Assembly (NCBI GenBank): GCA_030590275.1
Contig: JAUUYV010000097.1
Coordinates: 1-6,839, forward strand
Origin: Porticoccaceae bacterium
GTDB lineage: Bacteria > Pseudomonadota > Gammaproteobacteria > Pseudomonadales > Porticoccaceae
Length of the DNA: 6,839 nucleotides
Direction: 5' to 3'
Shown here piece by piece: positions 1 to 6,839 of the stretch. A program made the translations under genes and the position numbers. Positions within the stretch are counted from its first letter, which is position 1; every line of letters begins with the position of its first letter. The notes under the pieces were generated by a model. The model made no database searches, was not told the DNA's origin, and saw nothing but the letters and a program-made list of their open reading frames with translations.

Positions 1-1161
1 ATTGACCATACCAGCAACATGGCCTTCCAGGTCTGGCAAAACAATCAACTACTAGCCGCCTCTTCTAATGCACCATTAAGCCAGATAGCCCCCCTAACGC
101 CGGGTTTTGACTACAGCAACTTCAATGGTTATCGGTGGAGAACCCTTGCCCACCATGACGCTAGCAGGGGTTATTGGGTGCTGGTTGCAGAGCGAACGGA
201 TCTTCGCTTCACCCTGGCAGAAACGGTTATTCTAGAATCCATTTTCCCCATACTGCTAGCTATACCTATAGCCGGGCTACTTATCTGGTTTATCGTGAGC
301 TGGGGACTTAAGCCCTTGCGTAGCCTCGCTGAAGAACTTGAAGAAAAGCAAAGCACCGATCTGAGCCCCATCTGTTTGAGCTCACCAAAATACGAACTCG
401 AACAGATAATTCACTCTACCAATTTATTACTTGAACGCCTGAAATCTTCTCTAGCACGGGAAAAACAGTTCGCCTCAGACGCTGCTCATGAATTGCGAAC
501 ACCGATTAGTGCTTTTAAAGTTCAACTGTATAACATCGCGCAACAACTCGACGGCGATAACGAAGACTTCAAACAGCTCTCAGGTTCTGCAGAGAGGCTA
601 GCCCACCTCGTGGAACAACTTCTCGCTCTATATCGATTTGCTCCCGATCAATATATGGCTCTATTTGTTCAGCTAGTCCTCTCGGCACTTGTTCAGGACG
701 TGCTAGCTAAAGAATTTCCGCAAATCGAGAAAAAAGGACAAGTTCTGGAGTTTCATGGCGCAGAATGTTTAGTTATGGCGGATGACTTTGCCCTGACCAC
801 CTTAGTCCAAAACCTATTAAGCAATGCCAATAAGTACACCCCGGAAGGCGGGCAAATAAACGTCAGTGTTACTGAAAATGAAGACGAAGTATTTTTGACT
901 GTAGAGGACTCCGGTCCCGGCATAAGCCCCGACCTCCGCGAGCGAGTATTTGAACGCTTCTACCGCGCCGACGGTGATCGCCATCAGTCAGGTGAACCGG
1001 GTTGCGGGCTGGGACTCGCCATTGTAAAACATATCGTCGAACTTTTAGGTGCGAGTATTAACGTTTCGTCCTCTAGTTTTCAATCTGGCGTGGCTTTTCA
1101 GATAAGGTTTAAAAAATTGAACTCGGATCAAGTCCATACCGCTAGTCAAAACAAATTATGA
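1..1161 (+). CDS. Two-component sensor histidine kinase, QseC/PmrB-like, 5' truncated by window edge
   Basis: The frame is open from base 1, so the N-terminus (cytoplasmic tail, first membrane helix and part of the periplasmic domain) lies outside the window; the internal ATG at base 19 is not the start. What remains (386 codons) begins in a periplasmic sensor domain with the pattern FQVW...LLA.S.NAPL...GF seen in QseC-type kinases. A membrane helix follows at about residues 78-101, then a HAMP-like linker (GLKPL). The H-box FASDAAHELRTP places the phospho-accepting His at bases 487-489. The ATPase domain has an N-box (NLLSNANKY), G1 (EDSGPG), F-box (FERFYR) and G2 (GCGLGLAIV), so the kinase looks catalytically intact. 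The family autophosphorylates and passes phosphate to a response regulator, probably encoded just upstream. Its stop overlaps the next gene's ATG, so it likely regulates the downstream metal genes. The signal sensed is not visible. Confidence 0.95.
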   Translation: MDHTSNMAFQVWQNNQLLAASSNAPLSQIAPLTPGFDYSNFNGYRWRTLAHHDASRGYWVLVAERTDLRFTLAETVILESIFPILLAIPIAGLLIWFIVSWGLKPLRSLAEELEEKQSTDLSPICLSSPKYELEQIIHSTNLLLERLKSSLAREKQFASDAAHELRTPISAFKVQLYNIAQQLDGDNEDFKQLSGSAERLAHLVEQLLALYRFAPDQYMALFVQLVLSALVQDVLAKEFPQIEKKGQVLEFHGAECLVMADDFALTTLVQNLLSNANKYTPEGGQINVSVTENEDEVFLTVEDSGPGISPDLRERVFERFYRADGDRHQSGEPGCGLGLAIVKHIVELLGASINVSSSSFQSGVAFQIRFKKLNSDQVHTASQNKL

Positions 1162-1529
1162 TGGCTTCCTATAAAGTGATTTTCTCAAAAATGGGATTAA
1201 AAAAAAGCCTATGGTCAAATATTGTTTTCGTGCTCGCTCTCTACCCCGACACGCTATTGGCCGGAACTCCTGTACTAGAAATCGAAATAAAGGACCATTT
1301 ATTCTACCCCTCTGAAATCGAGGTTCCAGCCAATACTAAGGTAAAGTTGCTGATTAAAAACCTTGATCCAACGCCGGAGGAGTTTGAAAGCTACGAACTC
1401 AACCGAGAAAAAGTTATCAGCGGTAATAGCAAAACTGTTATTTTTATCGGGCCCCTACCCCCAGGAGAGTACCCCTTTTTTGGCGAATTCTATCCTAAAA
1501 CTGCACAGGGCAAAGTCCTGGTCAGGTAA
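1158..1529 (+). CDS. Small secreted cupredoxin-fold protein of an FTR1-type iron permease operon
   Basis: This 123-residue protein starts at an ATG overlapping the kinase stop (ATGA), which suggests translational coupling; no Shine-Dalgarno is visible. A second ATG at base 1191 gives a cleaner signal peptide (MGLKKSLWSNIVFVLALY, probable cleavage after LLA at about residue 35), so the start is uncertain by 11 residues. The mature part of about 88 residues has cupredoxin_1 features: a first strand EIEIKDHLFYPSEIEVPA, the block DPTPEEFESYELNREKV, then GPLPPGEYPFFGEF and a final strand. These blocks are familiar from periplasmic cupredoxin-like proteins encoded beside FTR1 permeases and from the EfeO cupredoxin domain. 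The mature protein has no Cys and a single His, so a classical type-1 copper site is absent. A tyrosine stands after GEF, near where copper sites often have His. It probably binds or hands over metal, or assists the permease; this is inferred from context. Confidence 0.85.
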   Translation: MMASYKVIFSKMGLKKSLWSNIVFVLALYPDTLLAGTPVLEIEIKDHLFYPSEIEVPANTKVKLLIKNLDPTPEEFESYELNREKVISGNSKTVIFIGPLPPGEYPFFGEFYPKTAQGKVLVR

Positions 1530-1539
1530 TGATATTTTT

Positions 1540-1543
1540 AAGG
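1540..1543 (+). promoter_or_regulatory. Ribosome binding site of the FTR1-type permease gene
   Basis: AAGG sits 7 bases before the ATG at 1551. It is the only recognisable Shine-Dalgarno in the four-gene operon, which supports 1551 as the permease start. The other internal genes seem to rely on overlap or close spacing. Confidence 0.55.
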
Positions 1544-1550
1544 TAATGGC

Positions 1551-2369
1551 ATGTTATTAAATTCAGTTGTCTTTATTCTGCAGGAAACACTCGAAGCCGC
1601 ATTATTAGTCAGTATATCACTAGCTATCAGTTTTCTATTGAAGATAGGCAGCCGGTGGCTGGCCTACGCTATCGGCCCCGGTATTATTGGAGCATGCATT
1701 TATGCTTTCAACATGAAAGTGATTTCAGGATGGTTTGATTATGTTGGCCAGGAAGTCGTTAATGCTTCTCTCCAAATAATAATCATGCTCTTAATCAGTG
1801 CTTACGCAGCCATCGTCTTTCGCCTTCGAAAAAACGGTAGGAAGAATACCGAAACAAACCACTACCACCTATTTTATAGCTTGATAGCAGGCAGTATAGT
1901 TTCTCTAGGAATTACTCGAGAAGGCTCAGAAATACTATTATATTTAAGTGGATTCTATCAACAGGTAGATCTTCGCTCTGCAGTCGCCATTGGAAGTAGC
2001 ATTGGTGTCGGACTCGGTCTTAGCTTAGGTGTTATTTTATATTATGCATTGGTAAATCTTCCCGTTTCCTGGAGGCTAAAAATACCGGTCATGCTATTAG
2101 CAGTATTTGCTGGAAATATGGCTTCTCAGGCGGCTCTATATTTAACCCAGGCTGACTGGCTGCTGTATACACCTGTTCTATGGAACACATCTGCATTAAT
2201 CTCAGAAAGCTCCGTGATAGGTCGACTACTTTATGCCCTTTTTGGCTACGAAGCGACGCCTTCGCTCGCACAGCTCTTTAGTTATTTATCAGGCATCACA
2301 CTAGTCGGCTTAGTTGCATACGCGAATCGCCGCCTCGCTAAAAACGGAGCCCTGCCAATTGATAAATGA
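1551..2369 (+). CDS. FTR1/EfeU-family iron permease with a variant first motif
   Basis: A 272-residue inner-membrane protein with about seven hydrophobic segments, at roughly residues 2-30, 37-55, 70-91, 106-135, 143-170, 178-200 and 238-258. This is the expected size and topology for bacterial FTR1/EfeU permeases, which move iron into the cytoplasm. The family carries two RExxE motifs in membrane helices that bind Fe3+. The second is intact (REGSE, residues 123-127). The first reads QETLE (residues 11-15, from base 1581), so its Arg is replaced by Gln while both Glu are kept. The C-terminal block PVLWNTSALIS followed by LFGYEATPS also fits the family. The gene starts 21 bases after the cupredoxin gene with a good Shine-Dalgarno. 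No DUF-type extracellular domain is fused. Iron is the likely substrate by family; which oxidation state, and whether the variant motif alters specificity, cannot be read from the sequence. Confidence 0.9.
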   Translation: MLLNSVVFILQETLEAALLVSISLAISFLLKIGSRWLAYAIGPGIIGACIYAFNMKVISGWFDYVGQEVVNASLQIIIMLLISAYAAIVFRLRKNGRKNTETNHYHLFYSLIAGSIVSLGITREGSEILLYLSGFYQQVDLRSAVAIGSSIGVGLGLSLGVILYYALVNLPVSWRLKIPVMLLAVFAGNMASQAALYLTQADWLLYTPVLWNTSALISESSVIGRLLYALFGYEATPSLAQLFSYLSGITLVGLVAYANRRLAKNGALPIDK

Positions 2370-2391
2370 TTGCACAAACAGAAACCGACAA

Positions 2392-3138
2392 ATGCTGGGA
2401 ACAAATACTAATTATTTCCCAATCAGATTTCTACAGACCCTTGTCGCGGTCTTGAGCCTGACCTTATTTCCTATGGAGCGAGGCTGGGGAGACGGTATGA
2501 TCATTGACAAGATCTACCATCCTTACGTACAGCCACTAGAGAAAGAGTTGGAGTTGCGAGTTTCCGCACAAGATGATCAACCAGGTAATGAAGACCGCAG
2601 CCAGGTTTATCGACTGGCTTATGGACAATCATTATACGAATATTGGTTTGCTGAAATTTATCTCATCGGCGAAAAATCTAGCGGGGACAGCTTTGACATT
2701 GAGGCCTACGAACTAGAAATGCTATGGCAACTTACCGAACAAGGCGAATTTTCTATCGACTGGGGTATGCTCTTTGAAATCGAGAAGGAAGCACACGAAG
2801 ATGTCTGGGAGGCTTCGATAGGTCTTTTGGCCGAAAAAGAATGGGGAAGATGGAGCGGCACTGCCAATTTTTTTATTATCGAAGAGTGGGGTTCTGATAT
2901 TGACGACGAGCTGGAAACCTCTCTCAACCTACAGGCCCGTTATCGTTATTCCAGGTCATTCGAACCCGCCATTGAATTTTACAGCGGTGAAGATACCCTG
3001 GCTTTGGGGCCTGCCTTTCTCGGTCAAATACCCCTTGGCGGCAAGCGTCAGATTAAATGGGAAACCGGACTTATTTTTGGCCTTAACCATAAAAGCCCGA
3101 ATCAAACCATTCGACTACTGATGGAGTTTGAGTTTTAA
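2392..3138 (+). CDS. Unrecognised secreted protein, probable outer-membrane beta-barrel
   Basis: I do not recognise this family by name. The ATG at 2392, 22 bases after the permease stop, gives 248 residues; the reading frame runs further back only through a TTG inside the permease gene, which is unlikely. No Shine-Dalgarno is visible. The N-terminus has a hydrophobic stretch (about residues 11-25, FLQTLVAVLSLTLFP) consistent with a signal peptide, with no clear AxA site. The mature region opens with MIIDKIYHPYVQPLEKELELR and continues as short alternating polar/hydrophobic strands rich in Trp, Tyr, Glu and Asp, such as WQLTEQGEFSIDWGMLFEIE. It ends in RLLMEFEF; a final Phe with alternating hydrophobics is typical of outer-membrane barrels. 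Strand count suggests a small barrel of about 10-12 strands. Its place in the operon suggests a role in metal entry or binding, which is inference. A soluble periplasmic beta-rich protein is the main alternative. Confidence 0.75.
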   Translation: MLGTNTNYFPIRFLQTLVAVLSLTLFPMERGWGDGMIIDKIYHPYVQPLEKELELRVSAQDDQPGNEDRSQVYRLAYGQSLYEYWFAEIYLIGEKSSGDSFDIEAYELEMLWQLTEQGEFSIDWGMLFEIEKEAHEDVWEASIGLLAEKEWGRWSGTANFFIIEEWGSDIDDELETSLNLQARYRYSRSFEPAIEFYSGEDTLALGPAFLGQIPLGGKRQIKWETGLIFGLNHKSPNQTIRLLMEFEF

Positions 3139-3166
3139 GACTTTCATAAGCGCAACACATAAGCAG
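3139..3166. other. Short convergent intergenic junction without a clear terminator
   Basis: Only 28 bases separate the stop of the rightward four-gene operon from the stop of the leftward hydrolase gene. There is no GC-rich hairpin with a T-run on either strand. The nearest candidate is a 4-base stem (CGGC/GCCG, 3170-3182) inside the hydrolase gene's end, with a short T-run some bases later; it is too weak to call. Transcripts from both sides probably run into each other or end by Rho. Confidence 0.6.
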
Positions 3167-4069
3167 CTACGGCTGAATGCCGCTAACGACAATTTTTATC
3201 CAGACCTCCGGCGTTAAAAACCCATCACCCCATTCTTTATCAAAATCAGCCGTGGGTCGCCCATCCACAACTTCATCGACGGTTTTCCCAGCCTTTAACA
3301 ACAGTGCGATTTTAGCTTCTACAGATACCAGCATATCCCGATAAGCTTGCAAGTCAGTTTTGGTAGCGAGCGGGCCGTGACCAGGAATGATTTTAGTATT
3401 GTCGTCTGCGATAGTAAGTACTTTATCGGCGGCAGCTATCATGCCCGCAATACTGCCGCCAGAATCGGTATCGATAAAGGGGTAGAAACCATTGAAAAAG
3501 GTATCGCCCATATGGATCACGTTGGCATTTTTAAATATGATCACCGCATCGCCATCAGTATGCGCATTGGGGGCGTGCAACACTTTCAGGTCATCGCCAT
3601 TCCAGTGAAGGCTCATTTCCCTGCTAAAGGTAATGACCGGCAGCGCTGCTTTAGGTGAAGGTGGTTTATGCATGCCAAACAATGGAATCGACTTTTCGAC
3701 TTTTAAGGCTTCTCGCACATTTTCGTGAGCGACAATAATCGATCCAGCATTACCAAAATGCTCGTTACCACCCGCGTGATCACCATGCCAGTGGGTATTT
3801 ATCAAAAATCGAGGTGTAGTGCCCATAATACCCTTGATAGCAGCCTGGATTTTGTCGGCAAGCGGCTGATACTGGTCGTCAATAATCAGAGTCCCGTCTT
3901 CGCCTAGTGATACACCTATATTGCCGCCCTCACCGGTCAGCATATAAATACCAGCGCTCACGGGTACCGGGGTGATTTCTACCTCTTCCCAATGCTCTGT
4001 TGCAGAGGCCAGAAAGCTGGTCGCCGCGAAGGTAAGGCAAAACAACCGAATCGTTTTTTTCACTGTCAT
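3167..4069 (-). CDS. Secreted MBL-fold metallo-hydrolase
   Basis: The 300-residue protein is read from the ATG at 4069; a purine-rich stretch (GCAGAGAG) precedes it, and the frame extends upstream only from a TTG. Residues 1-23 form a signal peptide (MTVKKTIRLFCLTFAATS, cleavage after LASA), so it acts in the periplasm or outside. The metallo-beta-lactamase fold shows all expected metal ligands: H93-x-H95-x-D97-H98 in NTHWHGDHAGG, H170 in NAHTDGD, D189 in MGDTFF and H231 in PGHGP. An Asp at the fourth position is the arrangement of glyoxalase II-like binuclear enzymes; B1 beta-lactamases have Cys there and B3 enzymes do not use it. The enzyme should be an active hydrolase binding two metal ions, commonly zinc. 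The substrate is unknown: beta-lactam, thioester, lactone or other esters are all possible from the family. It stands alone, convergent with the metal operon and divergent from glyQ, with no shared operon to hint at function. Confidence 0.93.
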   Translation of the reverse strand: MTVKKTIRLFCLTFAATSFLASATEHWEEVEITPVPVSAGIYMLTGEGGNIGVSLGEDGTLIIDDQYQPLADKIQAAIKGIMGTTPRFLINTHWHGDHAGGNEHFGNAGSIIVAHENVREALKVEKSIPLFGMHKPPSPKAALPVITFSREMSLHWNGDDLKVLHAPNAHTDGDAVIIFKNANVIHMGDTFFNGFYPFIDTDSGGSIAGMIAAADKVLTIADDNTKIIPGHGPLATKTDLQAYRDMLVSVEAKIALLLKAGKTVDEVVDGRPTADFDKEWGDGFLTPEVWIKIVVSGIQP

Positions 4070-4087
4070 ACTCTCTGCAAATAGATG

Positions 4088-4113
4088 TTTATAACTGATG
4101 GCTCCTGAGTAAA
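4088..4113 (-). promoter_or_regulatory. Possible promoter of the MBL-fold hydrolase gene (weak)
   Basis: Reading leftward, TATAAA (4093-4088) lies 18 bases before the hydrolase ATG and could be a -10 box. The best upstream match, TTTACT (4113-4108), is only 14 bases away, shorter than the usual 16-18, so the -35 assignment is doubtful. A promoter is expected here because the gene is the first of its leftward unit. Confidence 0.25.
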
Positions 4114-4137
4114 AGCATAACAGCCTTGATCGATCGC

Positions 4138-4156
4138 GCAAACGAGCGCCGCTTGC
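4138..4156. repeat. Imperfect inverted repeat upstream of the glyQ promoter
   Basis: GCAAACG (4138-4144) and CGCTTGC (4150-4156) form a 7-base arm with one mismatch around a 5-base loop. No T-run follows, so it is not a terminator. It lies just upstream of the glyQ -35 region in the divergent intergenic space, where an operator could sit. It may also be chance in a GC-rich stretch. Confidence 0.35.
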
Positions 4157-4158
4157 CC

Positions 4159-4187
4159 TCGTATCCCCCGCAGGCTGTCTATATAAT
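4159..4187 (+). promoter_or_regulatory. Likely sigma-70 promoter of glyQS
   Basis: A perfect TATAAT -10 box occupies 4182-4187. The -35 region at 17-base spacing (4159-4164, TCGTAT) is poor; TTGCCC at 4153-4158 looks better but is 23 bases away. Transcription would begin near 4194, leaving a leader of about 20 bases before the glyQ start at 4214, with no room for a long leader or attenuator. Confidence 0.6.
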
Positions 4188-4202
4188 TGCGGCTTTTCTC
4201 AC

Positions 4203-4206
4203 GGGG
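4203..4206 (+). promoter_or_regulatory. Ribosome binding site deciding the GTG start of glyQ
   Basis: GGGG lies 7 bases before GTG at 4214. It supports that start over the in-frame TTG at 4187, which overlaps the -10 box and would fall upstream of the predicted transcript. Confidence 0.5.
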
Positions 4207-4213
4207 TATAGCA

Positions 4214-5158
4214 GTGGCCGCTGCGGACGTATCAACTTTCCAGGGCTTAATCCTGGCCTTACAGGAATACTGGGCACAACACGATTGTGTGATTTTACAA
4301 CCTCTGGATATGGAGGTGGGTGCAGGAACCTTTCACCCAGCGACGTTTTTGCGAGCCATCGGGCCGGAAAACTGGAACTGCGCCTATGTGCAGCCCTGTC
4401 GGCGACCGACCGACGGGCGCTACGGCGAGAACCCTAACCGCTTACAGCATTACTACCAGTTCCAGGTGGTGCTGAAACCCTCGCCGGACGACATCCAGGA
4501 TTTATACCTGGGCTCGCTGAAAGAGCTCGGCTTTGATACCACCATACACGACATTCGTTTTGTCGAAGATAACTGGGAATCTCCCACCCTGGGTGCCTGG
4601 GGACTAGGCTGGGAAGTGTGGCTAAACGGCATGGAAGTCACCCAGTTCACCTATTTTCAGCAGGTTGGAGGGATTGAGTGTTATCCCATTACCGGCGAAA
4701 TCACGTATGGTCTGGAGCGCCTCGCCATGTACCTGCAGGGCGTCGATAGTATCTTCGATCTGGTCTGGACGCGCACCACTCAGGGACAAGCCATAAGCTA
4801 CGGGGATATATTCCATCAAAATGAAGTCGAGATGTCGCGCTTTAACTTTGAAGAAGCCGATGTAACTACCCTGTTTAAAGCCTTCGACGACTATGAACGA
4901 GATAGCAAACAACTGGTCGAGAAAGGCCTGCCCCTACCTGCCTACGAGATGGTCATGAAGGCCTCCCATACCTTTAATTTACTTGATGCACGACATGCAA
5001 TCTCCGTTACGGAGCGACAGCGATTTATTTTGCGGGTTCGCTCCCTGTCCCGAGCAGTGGCTCAGGCTTATTTTGATTCACGTTTGGCGCTGGGTTTTCC
5101 TCTAGCCGACCAGGATATTGCCGCAGAAGTCATACAGGCCGCCGAGGCAAAATCATGA
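4214..5158 (+). CDS. glyQ: Glycyl-tRNA synthetase alpha subunit
   Basis: GlyQ forms the class II catalytic core that activates glycine with ATP; with GlyS it makes the alpha2beta2 enzyme that charges tRNA-Gly in the cytoplasm. The protein matches the E. coli subunit along nearly its whole length: [15 protein letters not shown] at the start, the conserved [11 protein letters not shown], motif 2 region [20 protein letters not shown] (residues 65-84), [12 protein letters not shown] (111-122), [21 protein letters not shown] (133-153) and motif 3 [13 protein letters not shown] (from residue 161). A C-terminal block, [21 protein letters not shown], is also as expected. The GTG start gives 314 residues, slightly longer than the usual 300 or so, owing to a C-terminal tail. 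A perfect -10 box and a GGGG ribosome site precede it. Its stop overlaps the glyS start by ATGA, so the two subunits are translated in a coupled way. Nothing looks altered. Confidence 0.98.
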   Translation: MAAADVSTFQGLILALQEYWAQHDCVILQPLDMEVGAGTFHPATFLRAIGPENWNCAYVQPCRRPTDGRYGENPNRLQHYYQFQVVLKPSPDDIQDLYLGSLKELGFDTTIHDIRFVEDNWESPTLGAWGLGWEVWLNGMEVTQFTYFQQVGGIECYPITGEITYGLERLAMYLQGVDSIFDLVWTRTTQGQAISYGDIFHQNEVEMSRFNFEEADVTTLFKAFDDYERDSKQLVEKGLPLPAYEMVMKASHTFNLLDARHAISVTERQRFILRVRSLSRAVAQAYFDSRLALGFPLADQDIAAEVIQAAEAKS

Positions 5159-6839
5159 ATGCGGATTTTCTAGTTGAACTTGGCACCGAAGAACTCCCAC
5201 CAAAAGCCCTTAAATCTTTAATGGAAGCCTTTGTTACCAGTGTGGCCGACGGCCTTCACAAAGCAGACCTTGCTTACCTCGAGATCCGAGGCTACGCCAG
5301 CCCCAGACGATTAGCATTAATCGTCACCGATCTCGTCGACCAGCAAAACGATGTGATTGTAGAAAAGCTCGGCCCCCTGGTCAGCGCCGCTTTTGACGGA
5401 GATGGTCAGGCCACTAAAGCAGCCCAGGGCTTTGCTCGTAGCTGTGGAATCGATGATTTATCAACACTCGAGCAGGTCGATACGGATAAAGGCCCTAAGC
5501 TTTGCTTCCGCAACACCCGTGCCGGAACAAAAACAATCGAATTAATGCCGGAATTAATTAACGCGGCACTCAAGACTCTTCCCATTCCAAGACGTATGCG
5601 CTGGGGCTCTCGCCGCGAAGAATTTGTTCGTCCCGCCCACTGGTTAATCATGTTATTCGGTGAACAGGTGATACCCGGCGAAGTACTCGGGTTACAATCA
5701 GGGAACACCTCTCGTGGTCATCGGGTGCATTGCGATCAGCAGATTTCCATTCGCTCTGCCAGTAGCTATGTCTCCCAGTTACGGGATGCTTATGTGATCG
5801 CGGACTTTGACGAACGTCGAGACCAAATTCGCGCGGGGGTAACAAGCCTGGCCGAAGGCGAGGGTGGCATAGTGCTTATCGGAGATGAGCTCCTCGATGA
5901 AGTCACCGCGCTAAACGAATGGCCAGTACCTCTGTTAGGCCATTTTGATAAAGAATTTTTAGCAGTTCCGCAGGAAGCTTTGGTATCTTCCATGCAGGAG
6001 CACCAAAAATATTTCCCGGTGGTGAATCAGGTCGGGGAAATGTTACCCCTGTTTATTACCGTCGCCAATATTGAGAGTCGGCAACCAGAACAGGTCATTG
6101 CGGGTAACGAAAGAGTGATTCGCCCGCGCTTTGCCGATGCGAAATTCTTTTACGAGACAGACCGCAAAACGAACCTTTCCGCACAAAGAGAACGTCTAAA
6201 AGATATCGTCTACCAGGATCAACTAGGCTCTTTATACGATAAAACTAAGCGCATAGCGGCGCTTGCCGAAGCACTTTCACCTTTGGCGGGTGCGGATCCA
6301 ATGCTTGCTCGTCGCGCGGCCGAATTGTGTAAGTCAGACCTGGTCAGCGAGATGGTGCTGGAATTCCCCGACCTGCAAGGAACCATGGGTCGCTACTATG
6401 CCGAGCATGACGGCGAAAACTCACAGCTTGCCCAGGCGCTACAGGAACAATATTTACCCCGCTTCGCTAAAGACGCCCTGCCTGCTAGCCCAGTTGGTAT
6501 CACGCTGGCATTAGCAGACCGCCTGGATACCTTAAGTGGTATTTTTGGCATTGGCCAAAACCCATCAGGGTCACGTGATCCCTTTGCTTTACGCCGGGCT
6601 AGTCTTGCTATTTTACGTATAGCGATAGAGCATGGTATCGATATCGACCTTTCGAAGTATGTAGCGCTCGCAACAGATGGACAATACGACCTTACTCAAA
6701 AAGATGGTCTTGTCCATCAAGTCGTAGATTACATCGTCGCCCGCCTACGTGCCCTGTGCGAAGAAGAAGATATTGCCGCCGAGGTATTTTTGGCGGTAAT
6801 GGCGAAAAACTTGAGCAAACCGCTCGATATCCACCACCG
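5155..6839 (+). CDS. glyS: Glycyl-tRNA synthetase beta subunit, 3' truncated by window edge
   Basis: GlyS is the tRNA-recognising subunit of bacterial alpha2beta2 glycyl-tRNA synthetase. The frame starts at ATG 5155, overlapping the glyQ stop, and stays open to the last base: 561 full codons plus two bases, of the usual 690 or so. I read every codon and found no stop or frameshift. Family landmarks appear in order: [15 protein letters not shown] (residues 5-19), [150 protein letters not shown], and [30 protein letters not shown]. The missing part is the C-terminal end, including the DALR-type anticodon-binding domain. It shares the glyQ promoter. Confidence 0.98.
   Translation, partial: MNADFLVELGTEELPPKALKSLMEAFVTSVADGLHKADLAYLEIRGYASPRRLALIVTDLVDQQNDVIVEKLGPLVSAAFDGDGQATKAAQGFARSCGIDDLSTLEQVDTDKGPKLCFRNTRAGTKTIELMPELINAALKTLPIPRRMRWGSRREEFVRPAHWLIMLFGEQVIPGEVLGLQSGNTSRGHRVHCDQQISIRSASSYVSQLRDAYVIADFDERRDQIRAGVTSLAEGEGGIVLIGDELLDEVTALNEWPVPLLGHFDKEFLAVPQEALVSSMQEHQKYFPVVNQVGEMLPLFITVANIESRQPEQVIAGNERVIRPRFADAKFFYETDRKTNLSAQRERLKDIVYQDQLGSLYDKTKRIAALAEALSPLAGADPMLARRAAELCKSDLVSEMVLEFPDLQGTMGRYYAEHDGENSQLAQALQEQYLPRFAKDALPASPVGITLALADRLDTLSGIFGIGQNPSGSRDPFALRRASLAILRIAIEHGIDIDLSKYVALATDGQYDLTQKDGLVHQVVDYIVARLRALCEEEDIAAEVFLAVMAKNLSKPLDIHH

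Noticed and set aside
2314..2391. N-terminal extension of the putative barrel protein into the permease gene
   Set aside because: It would start at TTG inside the conserved permease C-terminus and would bury the signal peptide 26 residues in.
3145..3164. Direct repeat CATAAGC at 3145-3151 and 3158-3164
   Set aside because: Seven bases in an AT-rich spacer is within chance, and no mobile element or attachment site accompanies it.
3347..3658. Plus-strand frame of 103 codons inside the hydrolase gene
   Set aside because: It is antisense to the metal-binding half of a clear MBL-fold protein and shows no family features.
4070..4141. 24-residue N-terminal extension of the hydrolase
   Set aside because: It would start at TTG, placing an ordinary signal peptide internally; the ATG at 4069 is preceded by a purine-rich ribosome site.
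4126..4437. Plus-strand frame of 103 codons overlapping the start of glyQ
   Set aside because: It overlaps the conserved glyQ core out of frame, would begin upstream of the predicted promoter, and encodes low-complexity arginine/glycine-rich sequence.
5406..5993. Several antisense open frames of 65-100 codons inside glyS
   Set aside because: They lie entirely within a well-conserved glyS reading frame, resemble no protein, and have no ribosome sites; they are shadows.
1..6839. CRISPR array, tRNA/rRNA genes, insertion sequences, Fur box
   Set aside because: No regularly spaced repeats, tRNA-like cloverleaf, transposase or terminal inverted repeats were seen. No convincing GATAATGATAATCATTATC-like site was found, though the operon's own promoter lies outside the window.

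Overview
The window reads as gammaproteobacterial chromosome. The glycyl-tRNA synthetase is the two-subunit alpha2beta2 type, and both subunits follow the Escherichia coli proteins closely along their length. The sensor kinase is of the QseC/PmrB type, and one encoded protein has an outer-membrane beta-barrel style C-terminus, so the cell is Gram-negative. Overall character suggests a free-living, perhaps marine, gammaproteobacterium. The genus cannot be read from this sequence.

Layout. (1) Bases 1-3138, plus strand: a tightly packed run of four genes. They are the C-terminal part of a membrane histidine kinase (its start lies outside the window), a small secreted cupredoxin-fold protein, an FTR1/EfeU-type iron permease, and an unrecognised secreted protein that is probably an outer-membrane beta-barrel. 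The first two overlap by ATGA, the next gap is 21 bases, the last is 22 bases, and no promoter or terminator is visible between them, so they look like one operon. (2) Bases 3167-4069, minus strand: a secreted MBL-fold metallo-hydrolase, convergent with the operon across a 28-base junction. (3) Bases 4070-4213: a divergent intergenic region with a perfect TATAAT -10 box for the rightward genes and an imperfect hairpin of unknown meaning. (4) Bases 4214-6839, plus strand: glyQ and glyS, overlapping by ATGA. glyS is cut by the window end after 561 codons.

How the genes may work together. The four left-hand genes look like a locally regulated metal-uptake module. An outer-membrane protein may let metal in or bind it, a periplasmic cupredoxin-fold partner may present it, and an FTR1-type permease may carry it across the inner membrane, all under a two-component system whose response regulator is probably just upstream. 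It is a cut-down relative of EfeUOB-type systems: no EfeB peroxidase and no M75 (EfeO) domain are in view. The permease has an unusual QExxE in place of the first RExxE motif, the cupredoxin has no visible type-1 copper site, and the fourth gene is unrecognised. This operon is the most interesting part of the window. The right half is ordinary housekeeping sequence.
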